A stretch of 64,000 bases of DNA, taken from Verrucomicrobiales bacterium. GTDB taxonomy: Bacteria; Verrucomicrobiota; Verrucomicrobiia; Verrucomicrobiales; DEV007. The DNA lies in assembly GCA_012960505.1 (NCBI GenBank), contig DUBC01000033.1, forward strand, positions 62,001 to 126,000. The letters run 5' to 3'. This document shows, piece after piece, positions 56,162-64,000 of this stretch (its first letter is position 1; each line of letters starts with the position of its first letter). Position numbers and translations under genes: made by a program. The notes under the pieces were generated by a model that saw only the letters and a list, made by a program, of their open reading frames with translations, was not told where the DNA came from and made no database searches.

Positions 56162-56296
56162 TAAAAATTATTAAAACCTTTACGAATTCATGCCGATTTT
56201 ATAAATTATCAGCGAATCCTATAGAGAAATTAGGCGAAAGTTAGATAATAATCAAAAAATATCTGATTTTCATAATAATTAACATTTCTTATATAC

Positions 56297-56947
56297 TTGA
56301 CTGATTTACTCTTAGTTTTTCTGAAATGGCCAGAACCTGGACGAGTTAAAACTCGTTTAGCCAATGATATTGGAGCTGAAAAAGCAGCTGAAATTTATAA
56401 AATTCTCGTTCAGAGGGTCATCCAGCGAATTTCATCAATTTATAGCCAATTAGAAGGTGTTTGCTGGGTTTTTGATCCAATAGAAAAAGAATATGCAATT
56501 AAAGATTGGATCACAAAAGAACTGAATGATTTAGGTTTTACTGATCTAAAGAGGCATATTTTTTGGTCCCAATCGGATGGAGACTTAGGTGACCGCCTCC
56601 AAAGTGCTTTCGAAAAGGCTTTTTCTTTAGATTATCATAAGATTATAGCGATAGGCACTGATTGCATTGAGTTGGATAGTAGAACGATAGAACGTGCTTT
56701 GGTGAGTCTATCAAGTGAACGATCTATAGTTTTTGGTCCATCTTTTGATGGGGGGTATTATCTCGTTGGAATGAGGAGTAATTTAGGCCTATCGATATTT
56801 AGGAGTATTCCTTGGAGCACTTCGAAGGTTTTGGAGCAAAGCCTAGATCAAGCCGTTTCCTTGGACTTGGAATATACTTTATTAGAAGAATTCAATGATG
56901 TAGATACTTTGGAGGATTGGGATTCCATAAGGCTTTTGATTGAATGA
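56297..56947 (+). CDS. TIGR04282-type (DUF2064) glycosyltransferase-like protein
   Basis: This is a 216-residue cytoplasmic protein with a TTG start. The N terminus VFLKWPEPGRVKTRLANDIG and the middle IAIGTDCIELDSRTIERAL with VFGPSFDGGYYLVGMR are the signature of the arsenosugar-biosynthesis-type glycosyltransferase family (DUF2064/TIGR04282). The GTDC segment and DGGYYL are close to the nucleotide-sugar or nucleotidyl site. It probably transfers a sugar or nucleotidyl group; the acceptor is unknown. It stands alone between divergent ftsK and the oxidoreductase gene 88 nt downstream. Confidence 0.86.
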   Translation: MTDLLLVFLKWPEPGRVKTRLANDIGAEKAAEIYKILVQRVIQRISSIYSQLEGVCWVFDPIEKEYAIKDWITKELNDLGFTDLKRHIFWSQSDGDLGDRLQSAFEKAFSLDYHKIIAIGTDCIELDSRTIERALVSLSSERSIVFGPSFDGGYYLVGMRSNLGLSIFRSIPWSTSKVLEQSLDQAVSLDLEYTLLEEFNDVDTLEDWDSIRLLIE

Positions 56948-57035
56948 ATTTTAATGAAGAGATTAATTTTTTCAGTATTGAGATTAATAGTCTGATGAGT
57001 CATCCTGTTGGTCACAAATTCAACCATTTCATTTA

Positions 57036-58358
57036 ATGTCTTCTATTTCCAAGTTATCTCGCCGTAAGTTTGTAAAATCTAGCGCGTTGAGCGCTTTCGC
57101 TTTTCAGGTTGTTCCCAGCCGTGTCTTTGGTGCCAATGAACGTGTGGCAGTCGCAGGGATCGGAGCAGGAGGAAAGGGGGCTAGTGATATAGCAGGAGCC
57201 AAGGGAGCAGGAGCGGACATCGTAGGTTTGTGTGATGTTGATGCTGCTCGGCTCAATGGTGCTGTTAAAAAGTATCCAGGAGCTAAGGGATTTTCTGATT
57301 ACCGAAAGTTGCTTGATCAGCTCGGCAAGAGCATCGATGCGGTTACCGTTTCGACTCCTGATCATATGCATTTCCATGCCGCATTGACTGCAATCCAGAT
57401 GGGTAAGCATGCATATGTTCAGAAGCCCTTAACTCATTCTATATGGGAAGCAAGAACGCTTACGCTTGAAGCTGCTAAAAATAAGGTCATAACACAAATG
57501 GGTAATCAGGCACATGCAGGCGAGCCGATCCGTCGTGCCGTCGAGCTTATAAGGGCAGGAGTCATTGGTAAGGTGAAGGAAGTTCATGCGTGGACGAACC
57601 GTCCTATTTGGCCTCAAGGCGTTAAGAAGGCTCTCCCGGCTCAGGAAATTCCAAAGAGCATGGATTGGGATCAGTGGATAGGCCCTGCTCCAATGCGTGA
57701 TTATAACGCAGGCTATGCTCCATTCAAATGGAGGGGCTGGTGGGACTTTGGAACAGGGGCATTAGGAGACATGGGATGTCACATTATGGATATGCCTTTC
57801 TGGGCTCTTGATCTTAAGCATCCCGTGGTTGTTGAGGCTAAGCAGCAAGGGAACTCAATTCATTCGGGACCTAATAAATCCATTGTTACTTATACTTTTC
57901 CTGAAGGAAAGTATAACCACAAGATGCCATACGTTTGGTATGATGGGGGTCACATGCCTGAAGCGTCTGTCTTTGAAGGAACGATTGTCAATCCATCCAA
58001 CGCGAAGAAGTTTGATCTAATATTAATAGGGGATAAGGGCAAATTCCTCTTTAATCGTAACAGTCAGAAGTGGAAAACAACACCCGAAGACCTTATTGAG
58101 AGCGCGAATCCGGACAAGACAATACCGAGAGTAAAGAACGAGGATCAGGAATGGATTGATGCTATTCGCGGAGTGGGAAGTGCGCCCCTTTCTGGATTTG
58201 CTTATTCTGGTCTTTTCACAGAGACGGTGCTCCTAGGAAATCTTGCAGTTAGGCTTGGCAAGAGAATTGAATGGGACGGGCCGAACCTTCGTGCTACAAA
58301 TGTGCCGGAAGCAGCATCGATTATTAAAAGAGAATACCGCAAAGGTTGGGAAATTTAA
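57036..58358 (+). CDS. Gfo/Idh/MocA family oxidoreductase with Tat-type signal
   Basis: This is a 440-residue protein. The N terminus (SRRKFVKSSALSAFAF) is a twin-arginine-type signal, so it acts in the periplasm with bound NAD(P). The nucleotide-binding loop is VAVAGIGAGGKGA (about 38-50). The catalytic region has QKPLTHSIWEARTL, with the Lys of the EKP-like motif (here QKP). The C-terminal half carries the tryptophan-rich PFKWRGWWDFGTGALGDMGCHIMD found in PVC members. Its likely substrate is a sugar or inositol derivative. The following small gene overlaps its end by 13 nt in the longer reading. Confidence 0.92.
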   Translation: MSSISKLSRRKFVKSSALSAFAFQVVPSRVFGANERVAVAGIGAGGKGASDIAGAKGAGADIVGLCDVDAARLNGAVKKYPGAKGFSDYRKLLDQLGKSIDAVTVSTPDHMHFHAALTAIQMGKHAYVQKPLTHSIWEARTLTLEAAKNKVITQMGNQAHAGEPIRRAVELIRAGVIGKVKEVHAWTNRPIWPQGVKKALPAQEIPKSMDWDQWIGPAPMRDYNAGYAPFKWRGWWDFGTGALGDMGCHIMDMPFWALDLKHPVVVEAKQQGNSIHSGPNKSIVTYTFPEGKYNHKMPYVWYDGGHMPEASVFEGTIVNPSNAKKFDLILIGDKGKFLFNRNSQKWKTTPEDLIESANPDKTIPRVKNEDQEWIDAIRGVGSAPLSGFAYSGLFTETVLLGNLAVRLGKRIEWDGPNLRATNVPEAASIIKREYRKGWEI

Positions 58359-58399
58359 TTGAGATTAGAATTGTCTATATCTTATCAGGCAGAAGAAAA

Positions 58400-58624
58400 T
58401 TGAAATTCAGATATATTTTTTTAGCAGTGGCTTGCACCTTTTATTTTCCTTGTTGTAAAACTAAAGATACTGAGTTTGGTATTCCTGCTGAGCGCACTTC
58501 AAAAGGTCCTCGTTTATTTTCTGAAAAATACTCTCGGAAGTGGCAAGAGACTCGAACTCGTTGGGCGGAGCGTGAAGATGAAAAGTTCAACCAAATGTTT
58601 GAACGGATGAAAGGTGATCGTTGA
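58400..58624 (+). CDS. Small putative lipoprotein
   Basis: This is a 74-residue protein if started at TTG 58400, or up to 92 residues from 58346, which would overlap the oxidoreductase gene. After the Lys/Arg start, a hydrophobic stretch (YIFLAVACTFYFPCC) carries cysteines near the usual lipobox distance, so a lipid-modified Cys is plausible. The rest is charged and helical (KWQETRTRWAEREDEKFNQM). No family is recognised. It is probably co-transcribed with the upstream oxidoreductase and is convergent with the ROK kinase gene. Confidence 0.5.
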   Translation: MKFRYIFLAVACTFYFPCCKTKDTEFGIPAERTSKGPRLFSEKYSRKWQETRTRWAEREDEKFNQMFERMKGDR

Positions 58625-58649
58625 GCAAAAGGGTTGTCTTAATTTAAAC

Positions 58650-59663
58650 TCATACCAGTTCCATGGCTTTATGCGCAACGCCAATTGCCGCTGCATAGTC
58701 TCCACCAACGGCCCAATCGAATCTAGTAGTGACCCCATGTGGAGGTATCGGTGAATTCACATAAAAGGATGGAGCCCTTTCTTCGAACCCGAGCCGCACA
58801 TTTTCTAGATACCAGTCTCGGAATCCAGTCTCTGCCAAACCTCCACCAATCACAATTAACCCAGGATCTAGTTCACTTGCTTGGTCACCCATTGCCCATC
58901 CTAATATGTGTGCTTGCCTCTGGAACAGAGACCTTGCTAAAGGATCTTCCTTTTCACAATAGTCTCGTAACTGGAAAGCTTTCTCTTTAATACTAATTTG
59001 TTCTTGCGCGAGTGGATGACTGAAATTTTCGCTTTTATCCAATTCAATTTTGAGGCGCCTTCTTAGAGCGACTAGTGAGACCCAAGCCTCAAGGGAACCT
59101 GGCCCCTTGCCTGCACATTCAGGGAGACTGCCGTCTTCTTCTCTGAAAGGGACAGAGATGGCGCCTATCTCCATTGCTAAGCCATTGCATCCTTCATATA
59201 ATTGTCCTTTGCCAAGAACAAAGCCTCCTCCGAGCCCGGTCCCTGGCGCCACAAAAAGTAGAGGGCCATCGTGGCCTGGACGCAAGATCCATTCACCGTA
59301 AGCAGCAGCATTACCGTCATTTGTCATATAACATGGGCGGTGAATTTCTTTAGAAAATTCGTCTCGAATATTTGTACCTACCCAGTCTTCATTCAGATTG
59401 GCCTGTCCCCATATTACTCCATCAGAGGACGGGGCCGGAACATCTATCCCTACAGCTGTGATGTTGGAAGATTCGATTGAATTATCAGAGCACAACTGGT
59501 TAATGGCAGCTCGTAACTGCTTGAACGTTGCCTTGTATCCGTCGCTTCCATGTGAACGAACTTCTACACCAACACCAATTTGTCTGCCGCTCTCATTGAG
59601 TAGTGCCGCTTTAACTGTAGTGCCGCCGATATCTAATCCAACGAAATGAACTGATCCTTCCAT
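58650..59663 (-). CDS. ROK family sugar kinase-like protein
   Basis: This is a 337-residue kinase-like protein. The phosphate-binding site is GLDIGGTTVKAALL at the N terminus, the catalytic Asp lies in MTNDGNAAAYGE, and VAPGTGLGGGFVL and VIGGGLAE are nucleotide-binding loops. The usual ROK zinc motif (CxCGxxGCxE) is reduced to ECAGKGPGSLE, so the metal site is probably lost. Likely role is glucose or other hexose phosphorylation, fitting the glycolytic genes upstream (aldolase, PPi-PFK). It is 23 nt downstream of the aldolase on the same strand. Confidence 0.88.
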   Translation of the reverse strand: MEGSVHFVGLDIGGTTVKAALLNESGRQIGVGVEVRSHGSDGYKATFKQLRAAINQLCSDNSIESSNITAVGIDVPAPSSDGVIWGQANLNEDWVGTNIRDEFSKEIHRPCYMTNDGNAAAYGEWILRPGHDGPLLFVAPGTGLGGGFVLGKGQLYEGCNGLAMEIGAISVPFREEDGSLPECAGKGPGSLEAWVSLVALRRRLKIELDKSENFSHPLAQEQISIKEKAFQLRDYCEKEDPLARSLFQRQAHILGWAMGDQASELDPGLIVIGGGLAETGFRDWYLENVRLGFEERAPSFYVNSPIPPHGVTTRFDWAVGGDYAAAIGVAHKAMELV

Positions 59664-59686
59664 CGGGTAATGATTTTTTCTTAGTG

Positions 59687-60721
59687 CTAAGCTTGCTTGA
59701 TGATTGTTTTATCGACAGATAACAAATCATCACATGCCTGTCCTACTCTGTCAGCCATAGCTTGTTCGCCTGCTTTAAGGTAGGAGCGGGGATCGTATAC
59801 TTTTTTGTTACCGATTTCTCCGTCAACTTTAAGAACACCATTGTAATTACTAAGCATGTGCCCAGCTACAGGTCTACTAAAGGCGTACTGAGTGTCGGTA
59901 TCCACATTCATTTTCACTACTCCATAGTCAAGAGTTTCCCTTATCTCTGATAAGAGGCTTCCAGATCCTCCATGGAAAACGAGATCAAATTCTGCTGTAT
60001 CCCCGTACTTTTCCTGAACAGCGCTCTGACCTTCCTTTAAGATCTCTGGTTTTAGTTTTACTGCGCCAGGCTTATAATGACCATGAACGTTGCCGAAAGT
60101 GGCAGCAAAAGTAAAGCGTCCGAGATCGGCCAAGGCTTCATGGACGGTAACCATGTCCTCAGGAGTTGTGTAGAGATCTTCGTCAGGAGTATCTTCTGAT
60201 CCAGCGGATCCATCTTCTTCACCGCCTACAACGCCGGCTTCGACTTCAAGGATGATTTCGTGCTTTGCACATTTCTTTAAATAGGTTTGCGAAATAGCCA
60301 TATTTTCATCTAATGGGAGAATAGATGCGTCGAGCATATGATTTTGGAATAAATTATTTTCACCTTTTGCTCTTCTGGCTGCAGTGGCCTCGATCAATGG
60401 ATCTAAGAAGGATTCCGCGGTTCCGGGTTGGCAGTGATCAGTGTTAAGGCCAATAAGGACATCATATTGTTCTGCCAGAGCATGAGCTGCTTCTGCAAGG
60501 ATAATGGTGCCCTTCGTTGCGTCTTTATTATTTAGTCCCGAGGCAAACTGTCCGGCACCAGTTGAGAATTGAATAATACCATCGGACTTATTGTCTGCGA
60601 ATCCCTTTAATGCTGCGTTTAGCGTTGGAATACTTGAGCAATTAATGGCTGGATAGGCGTAATCACCCTCTTGGGCGGCGTCTAACATGGTTGCGAATTG
60701 TGATGGGGTTGCTATAGGCAT
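59687..60721 (-). CDS. Fructose-bisphosphate aldolase, class II
   Basis: This is a 344-residue zinc-dependent aldolase that splits fructose 1,6-bisphosphate. The N terminus MPIATPSQFATMLDAAQEGDYAYPAINCSS is standard for the E. coli-type (class IIa) subfamily; the ATG at 60719-60721 is therefore chosen over an upstream ORF extension of 65 non-homologous residues. Zinc-binding His are in GLNTDHCQPG, NVHGHYKPG and VFHGGSGS. It is co-directional with the ROK kinase gene and divergent from the PPi-PFK gene (137-nt gap), forming a small glycolytic cluster. Confidence 0.95.
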   Translation of the reverse strand: MPIATPSQFATMLDAAQEGDYAYPAINCSSIPTLNAALKGFADNKSDGIIQFSTGAGQFASGLNNKDATKGTIILAEAAHALAEQYDVLIGLNTDHCQPGTAESFLDPLIEATAARRAKGENNLFQNHMLDASILPLDENMAISQTYLKKCAKHEIILEVEAGVVGGEEDGSAGSEDTPDEDLYTTPEDMVTVHEALADLGRFTFAATFGNVHGHYKPGAVKLKPEILKEGQSAVQEKYGDTAEFDLVFHGGSGSLLSEIRETLDYGVVKMNVDTDTQYAFSRPVAGHMLSNYNGVLKVDGEIGNKKVYDPRSYLKAGEQAMADRVGQACDDLLSVDKTIIKQA

Positions 60722-60858
60722 ATTGGCCGCGAAGTTAGTGGTTTGTTCCTTATACGTCAAGGTTAGGTAGATGCATAAGCTTGCGCATGGCAAAAAGACG
60801 ATTAATCTGCACAAATTTGCTAGCAAAATTGAAGCAGAAAGATTCAAGATCCAATAAT

Positions 60859-62079
60859 ATGTCAAAGAAAATTGCATTCTTAACTGCTGGGGGCATTGCT
60901 CCCTGTTTATCTTCATCTATTGGCGCTCTAATAGAGCGTTATAATGAACTTATTCCCGATGCTGAACTGATAGGATATCTGAACGGGTATCAGGGCTTAC
61001 TTCTTGGTAAGTCAATTGTCTTTAGCGAAGAGGTGAAAAAAAATTACGAGGTTCTTTTTAATTTCGGTGGTAGTGCGATTGGAAATAGTCGAGTCAAATT
61101 GACTAATGTTAAGGATTGCACGAAGCGGGGCCTCGTTAATGAGGGGCAGGAACCTCTTCAAATTGCAGCTGAACAACTAATAGCAGATAATGTTGATATC
61201 TTACATACGATTGGGGGAGATGATACGAACACGACTGCTGCTGATTTGGCGAAATATTTGGAGGATAATGATTATGGTCTGACAGTTGTGGGGTTGCCGA
61301 AGACTGTTGACAATGATGTTTTTCCTATTGATCAGACGCTTGGTGCATGGACCGCAGCAGAGCAGAGCGCATTGTTTTTCGAGAATGTTGCAAATGAGAA
61401 CACGACGAGTACACGCCAGCTAATAATTCATGAGGTAATGGGGCGTCATTGTGGATGGCTAACAGCTGCAGCAGCTAGTGATTATAGAAAGCGATTAGAT
61501 ACTTATAGATGGTTACCTGAGATTAATGTGTGTCGAGAGAGATGGGACGTACATGCGATCTGGGTTCCGGAAATGAAACTTGATCTTGAATCTGAGATTG
61601 TTCGACTCAATCAACTCATGGACAATAATGACTGTGTAAATATTTTCTTGAGTGAAGGCGCAGGCACTGATGCTATCATTCGTGAAAAGGAAGCGGCCGG
61701 AGAGGAGCTAAGAAGGGATGCTTTTGGGCACGTCAGGCTGGATGAGTTGAATCCTGGGAAATGGTTCGCATCAAGGCTTAAGGGCTCTCTTTTAGCAGAC
61801 AAAGTGTTGGTACAAAAAAGTGGTTATTTTGCTCGAGCAGCAAGACCAAATGGTAGGGATCTTGAATTGATAAAGAGAAGCGCTGCTGCTGCAGCTGAAG
61901 CGGCATTGGCAGGCGAGAGTGGCGTCGCAGGCCTTGATGCTGACAATCAGGGAGAAATGTCGATCATTGATTTTTCAAGAATTGCTGGCGGCAAGCCATT
62001 TGATATCGATGAGCCTTGGTTTGGCGAATTGTTATCGGCTATCGGTCAACCCAAGACCGGCAAGGTAACGGAGCATTAA
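60859..62079 (+). CDS. pfp: Diphosphate-dependent 6-phosphofructokinase
   Basis: This is a 406-residue enzyme that phosphorylates fructose 6-phosphate with PPi instead of ATP (reversible). The start ATG 60859 matches the SKKIAFLTAGGIAPCLSS N terminus; an upstream ORF extension of 26 residues is not conserved. GGDDTNTTA replaces the GGDGS/T of ATP-PFKs; Asp in the second position marks PPi use. PKTVDNDV and MGRHCGWLTA are the substrate loops. The downstream membrane pyrophosphatase suggests PPi-linked energy metabolism. It is divergent from the aldolase gene. Confidence 0.94.
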   Translation: MSKKIAFLTAGGIAPCLSSSIGALIERYNELIPDAELIGYLNGYQGLLLGKSIVFSEEVKKNYEVLFNFGGSAIGNSRVKLTNVKDCTKRGLVNEGQEPLQIAAEQLIADNVDILHTIGGDDTNTTAADLAKYLEDNDYGLTVVGLPKTVDNDVFPIDQTLGAWTAAEQSALFFENVANENTTSTRQLIIHEVMGRHCGWLTAAAASDYRKRLDTYRWLPEINVCRERWDVHAIWVPEMKLDLESEIVRLNQLMDNNDCVNIFLSEGAGTDAIIREKEAAGEELRRDAFGHVRLDELNPGKWFASRLKGSLLADKVLVQKSGYFARAARPNGRDLELIKRSAAAAAEAALAGESGVAGLDADNQGEMSIIDFSRIAGGKPFDIDEPWFGELLSAIGQPKTGKVTEH

Positions 62080-62093
62080 TAACATCAACTCGA

Positions 62094-62888
62094 TTAATCA
62101 AGGGACTTATACCAAGCCCAGTGCTCTTCTTTGAGCTGATCTATTGTTGGTATAGGATAAAATAGTAATTCTTTGTGGTGGGCTATCCAGAAACCGGTGC
62201 GGTGTTGAGTGAAAGGAATTCTCCCGAAAGCGGCGTCCAGACTAATTCCTTTGAGGCCCTTTTCTGGTTTTGATCTGGCCTCGAGAATTTGTTCACGAAG
62301 TTTATGTGCGTGGACGTTAGGTATTGGTGATTTGTGAAAAGGATCCGTTTCAAGTTCCGTAAGGAATTCATCAATATCAAAATCGATCTGATTGAATAGA
62401 ACTTTCGGGGCCGATTTCGGCTGGTTAGGATCAGTGATATGTTCACCAAATTCTAAGGGTGTCATCCACGAAAGAACGATCGATCGCATCGGGGCAAGTT
62501 CTTGGAAAGTTCTTAGATATCCCTGATCATGTTCTTTTTCATAAGGGGCACTTTCGAGCTTTAGTACCTTGCCGATGGCCGAAGTAATATAGAGTTCTTG
62601 GAATGCTGAGAGATCAATGTGTTCCAATACCCTGTAAGTTGCCAAAAATTTAGTTCGTTTAGGTGCTCCTGATGCGTCTGGCTTAACTTCATCAATGTAT
62701 TTGTCTATGTTGAGGAAGTCATGCCTGTAATCTATATCGATCTCAGCGAAAATGACCTGACCATGAAAGTAGCGTGAACTACCAAGAGTATAGTGTTTTC
62801 CAAATTCATCCGGTGGCAGGTTCGAAGCTACTAGAGCGTAGTTCGGCCACATGATGACGTAGAGGTGTTTCTCGACTGCATTGTCCAT
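62094..62888 (-). CDS. Conserved-looking hypothetical protein
   Basis: This is a 264-residue cytoplasmic protein without signal peptide or TM segments. It starts MDNAVEKHLYVIMWPNYALV and is rich in charged and aromatic residues (YRHDFLNIDKYIDEV, IDFDIDEFLTELE, RTGFWIAHHKELLFYPI). I recognise no family. It lies between the PPi-PFK gene (convergent, 14 nt apart) and the amidase gene on its own strand (51 nt upstream). Normal codon use and a full-length ORF support a real gene. No function is proposed. Confidence 0.75.
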   Translation of the reverse strand: MDNAVEKHLYVIMWPNYALVASNLPPDEFGKHYTLGSSRYFHGQVIFAEIDIDYRHDFLNIDKYIDEVKPDASGAPKRTKFLATYRVLEHIDLSAFQELYITSAIGKVLKLESAPYEKEHDQGYLRTFQELAPMRSIVLSWMTPLEFGEHITDPNQPKSAPKVLFNQIDFDIDEFLTELETDPFHKSPIPNVHAHKLREQILEARSKPEKGLKGISLDAAFGRIPFTQHRTGFWIAHHKELLFYPIPTIDQLKEEHWAWYKSLD

Positions 62889-62939
62889 AATAATCGATTC
62901 TCTTTTTTATTTTGCTTATGTCAAGCAGAGGTAATTTTC

Positions 62940-63548
62940 TTAGTTATTATTGCAATAAGCGGCTATTCCACTAGCAATTTCTTGGGCCAAAATGTTCCGG
63001 AACCAGCTTGAAGAGCATCTGGCCCCTTCCCAGCGATTGCTGATAAAGCCACATTCGACGAGCGCGGCGACTCCTTTAGTTTTTGTTAAAACTGCATAGT
63101 GGTATTTTTTACTGCCACGATCATTTGTATTAATGCGTTTGGCTAAACGGTTCTGAATGCTGCCTGCTAGTTTTTTTCCTTTCGGACTTATATAGAATGT
63201 TTCAATTCCTTTCACGGAGGAATTTGTGTGTGCATTAAAGTGAATGCTAACGAATATTGAATCTGAATATTTGTTGGCTAGGTATGCTCGATCTTTAATT
63301 GATACGAAACGATCTGATGTGCGAGTCATTGCAACTGTAATGCCTTTCTTTTTTAATAGCGTTTGGACCCGTTTTGCGACATCGAGGGTTAAAGTTTTTT
63401 CGGAAACGCCGTACCAGTGAGCGCCTTTGTCTTTTCCTCCATGCCCAGCATCAATAATGACCGTTTTTGCATCTGCAAAATTTAGACAAATTAGCCAAAC
63501 GATAATAAACGTTTTTGCGAATGGATTGAGGTAGGGTTTGGTTTGCAA
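62940..63548 (-). CDS. N-acetylmuramoyl-L-alanine amidase (Amidase_3)
   Basis: This is a 202-residue exported enzyme with a signal peptide (about 1-27). The zinc ligands are His36 (DAGHGGKDKG), Glu50 (GVSEKTL) and His103 (SIHFNAH), and the catalytic Glu165 is in ALVECGFISN. It cleaves the amide bond between muramic acid and the peptide stem in peptidoglycan. It has only the catalytic domain, without AMIN or LysM modules. The gene is divergent from the membrane pyrophosphatase across an AT-rich gap (63549-63728). Confidence 0.92.
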   Translation of the reverse strand: MQTKPYLNPFAKTFIIVWLICLNFADAKTVIIDAGHGGKDKGAHWYGVSEKTLTLDVAKRVQTLLKKKGITVAMTRTSDRFVSIKDRAYLANKYSDSIFVSIHFNAHTNSSVKGIETFYISPKGKKLAGSIQNRLAKRINTNDRGSKKYHYAVLTKTKGVAALVECGFISNRWEGARCSSSWFRNILAQEIASGIAAYCNNN

Positions 63549-63728
63549 AGCTTATTATAAATTAAATATAATAAATATTTAAGATAACCTAAATATAACA
63601 ATGGGCAAGGTAGAGATATGATGCCGATTTTTGATTTATAATAATATTAGGTTTTTTTCCCTTAAGAAGTTTGAAAAAAATCTACGATGGAGTATTAAAG
63701 ATCCACTCTATTAGGACTGATTAAGCAA

Positions 63729-64000
63729 ATGTTTTTAATACTGGCAAATTTTCTTATTGATAGCGGCATCCCTTTTTCTCTTTTCTTGGGCGCGATAGGG
63801 CTCGTCGTTGCTATTCTCTTGATCCGTTCAGTTGTTAAACAGTCTGTTGGCACTGAACTGATGAAAAAAGTGGCAGGTGCCATTGAGGACGGAGCAAAGG
63901 CTTACCTGAACCGTCAGGTGAAGACTATTAGTTTTATCTCTTTGTGCATTGCTTTGATTCTGTTTCTTATGTCGCAGGCCGAAAAAGTCCATGGTTCTAT
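63729..64000 (+). CDS. hppA: Membrane-bound proton/sodium-pumping pyrophosphatase, N-terminal part (runs off window)
   Basis: Translation from ATG 63729 gives about 90 residues before the window ends. It starts with a hydrophobic helix (SLFLGAIGLVVAILLIRSVV) followed by GAIEDGAKAYLNRQVKTISF, which matches the conserved N-terminal region of H+-PPases (EGAxAYLxRQxKTI). The protein hydrolyses pyrophosphate to pump H+ or Na+. The K+ dependence and ion choice lie in the part not seen. Its position 1.6 kb after PPi-PFK fits pyrophosphate-based energy coupling. Confidence 0.85.
   Translation, partial: MFLILANFLIDSGIPFSLFLGAIGLVVAILLIRSVVKQSVGTELMKKVAGAIEDGAKAYLNRQVKTISFISLCIALILFLMSQAEKVHGS

Noticed and set aside
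58346..58399. Longer start for the small lipoprotein
   Set aside because: It would overlap the oxidoreductase gene and add a polar stretch before the hydrophobic signal; TTG 58400 fits better, although this remains uncertain.
60781..60858. N-terminal extension of the PPi-PFK ORF
   Set aside because: The added 26 residues do not resemble PFK, and the conserved N terminus begins at ATG 60859.
60722..60916. N-terminal extension of the aldolase ORF
   Set aside because: The extension is not aldolase-like, is hydrophobic by chance, and overlaps the divergent PPi-PFK region; the conserved start is at 60721.
1..64000. tRNA-Sec, other tRNA or rRNA genes
   Set aside because: No cloverleaf or rRNA-like sequence was recognised in the intergenic gaps. 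This was an unaided reading, so a short RNA gene could have been missed.

Overview
The window looks like a chromosomal segment of a marine-type Verrucomicrobiota bacterium (PVC superphylum). I infer this from family content, not from a marker-gene search. The content includes a secreted formylglycine sulfatase, a DUF1549/DUF1553 plus DUF1501 pair, a PVC-type CxxCH membrane-bound dehydrogenase with a discoidin tail, a ThuA-like protein, a CRTAC1/ASPIC-UnbV lipoprotein, a Tat-type Gfo/Idh/MocA oxidoreductase, a PEP-CTERM protein and a CotH/lamin-tail protein. Base composition is mostly AT-leaning. Two GC-richer patches stand out by eye, near 1.8-2.1 kb and 9.9-10.9 kb. No rRNA, tRNA, CRISPR array, integrase or transposase was recognised.

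Layout. 0-13 kb: sulfatase; a small GC-rich ORF; a minus-strand set (two-TM protein, Na+/solute symporter, MetE-like methyltransferase) divergent from an enolase-superfamily enzyme; ThuA; sufS-sufU; a DJ-1/PfpI protein; a phosphoesterase/beta-propeller fusion; an internally duplicated membrane protein. 13-24 kb: DUF393, transglutaminase-CutC, aldo/keto reductase, the tig-clpP-clpX proteostasis block, a VIT/vWA protein and a yqeY-ispD pair. 24-34 kb: a 3.6-kb FG-GAP/ASPIC-UnbV/thioredoxin/TPR lipoprotein gene interrupted by one in-frame TGA, followed closely by the DUF1549/1553 and DUF1501 genes and facing the PVC dehydrogenase. 34-45 kb: lysS, a LolC/E-type permease, CotH protein, exonuclease, RDD protein and two genes sharing a repeated secreted domain. 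45-49 kb: a Fur-box-preceded Fe3+ ABC operon. 49-56 kb: a four-module protease, DAHP synthase, a RodZ-like protein and FtsK. 56-64 kb: a DUF2064 transferase, an oxidoreductase, a ROK kinase, class II aldolase, PPi-dependent phosphofructokinase, a hypothetical protein, a cell-wall amidase and the start of a membrane pyrophosphatase.

Most notable: the TGA at 26504-26506 is followed by a perfect 6-bp hairpin with a GGUCG loop. The loop begins 18 nt after the TGA, which closely matches the geometry of the E. coli fdhF bacterial SECIS element, and the frame continues through the rest of the protein. I read this as a probable selenoprotein of 1204 residues (Sec632) in a family I do not know as selenium-containing. 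Co-directional with the PVC DUF1549/DUF1501 genes, it may be part of a secreted redox or degradation system.

Other points: ispD has no ATG, GTG or TTG upstream of its nucleotide-binding motif and shares its frame with the stop of yqeY. FtsK carries a large acidic insertion inside its motor. PPi-PFK and H+-PPase lie near each other, which suggests pyrophosphate-linked glycolysis.
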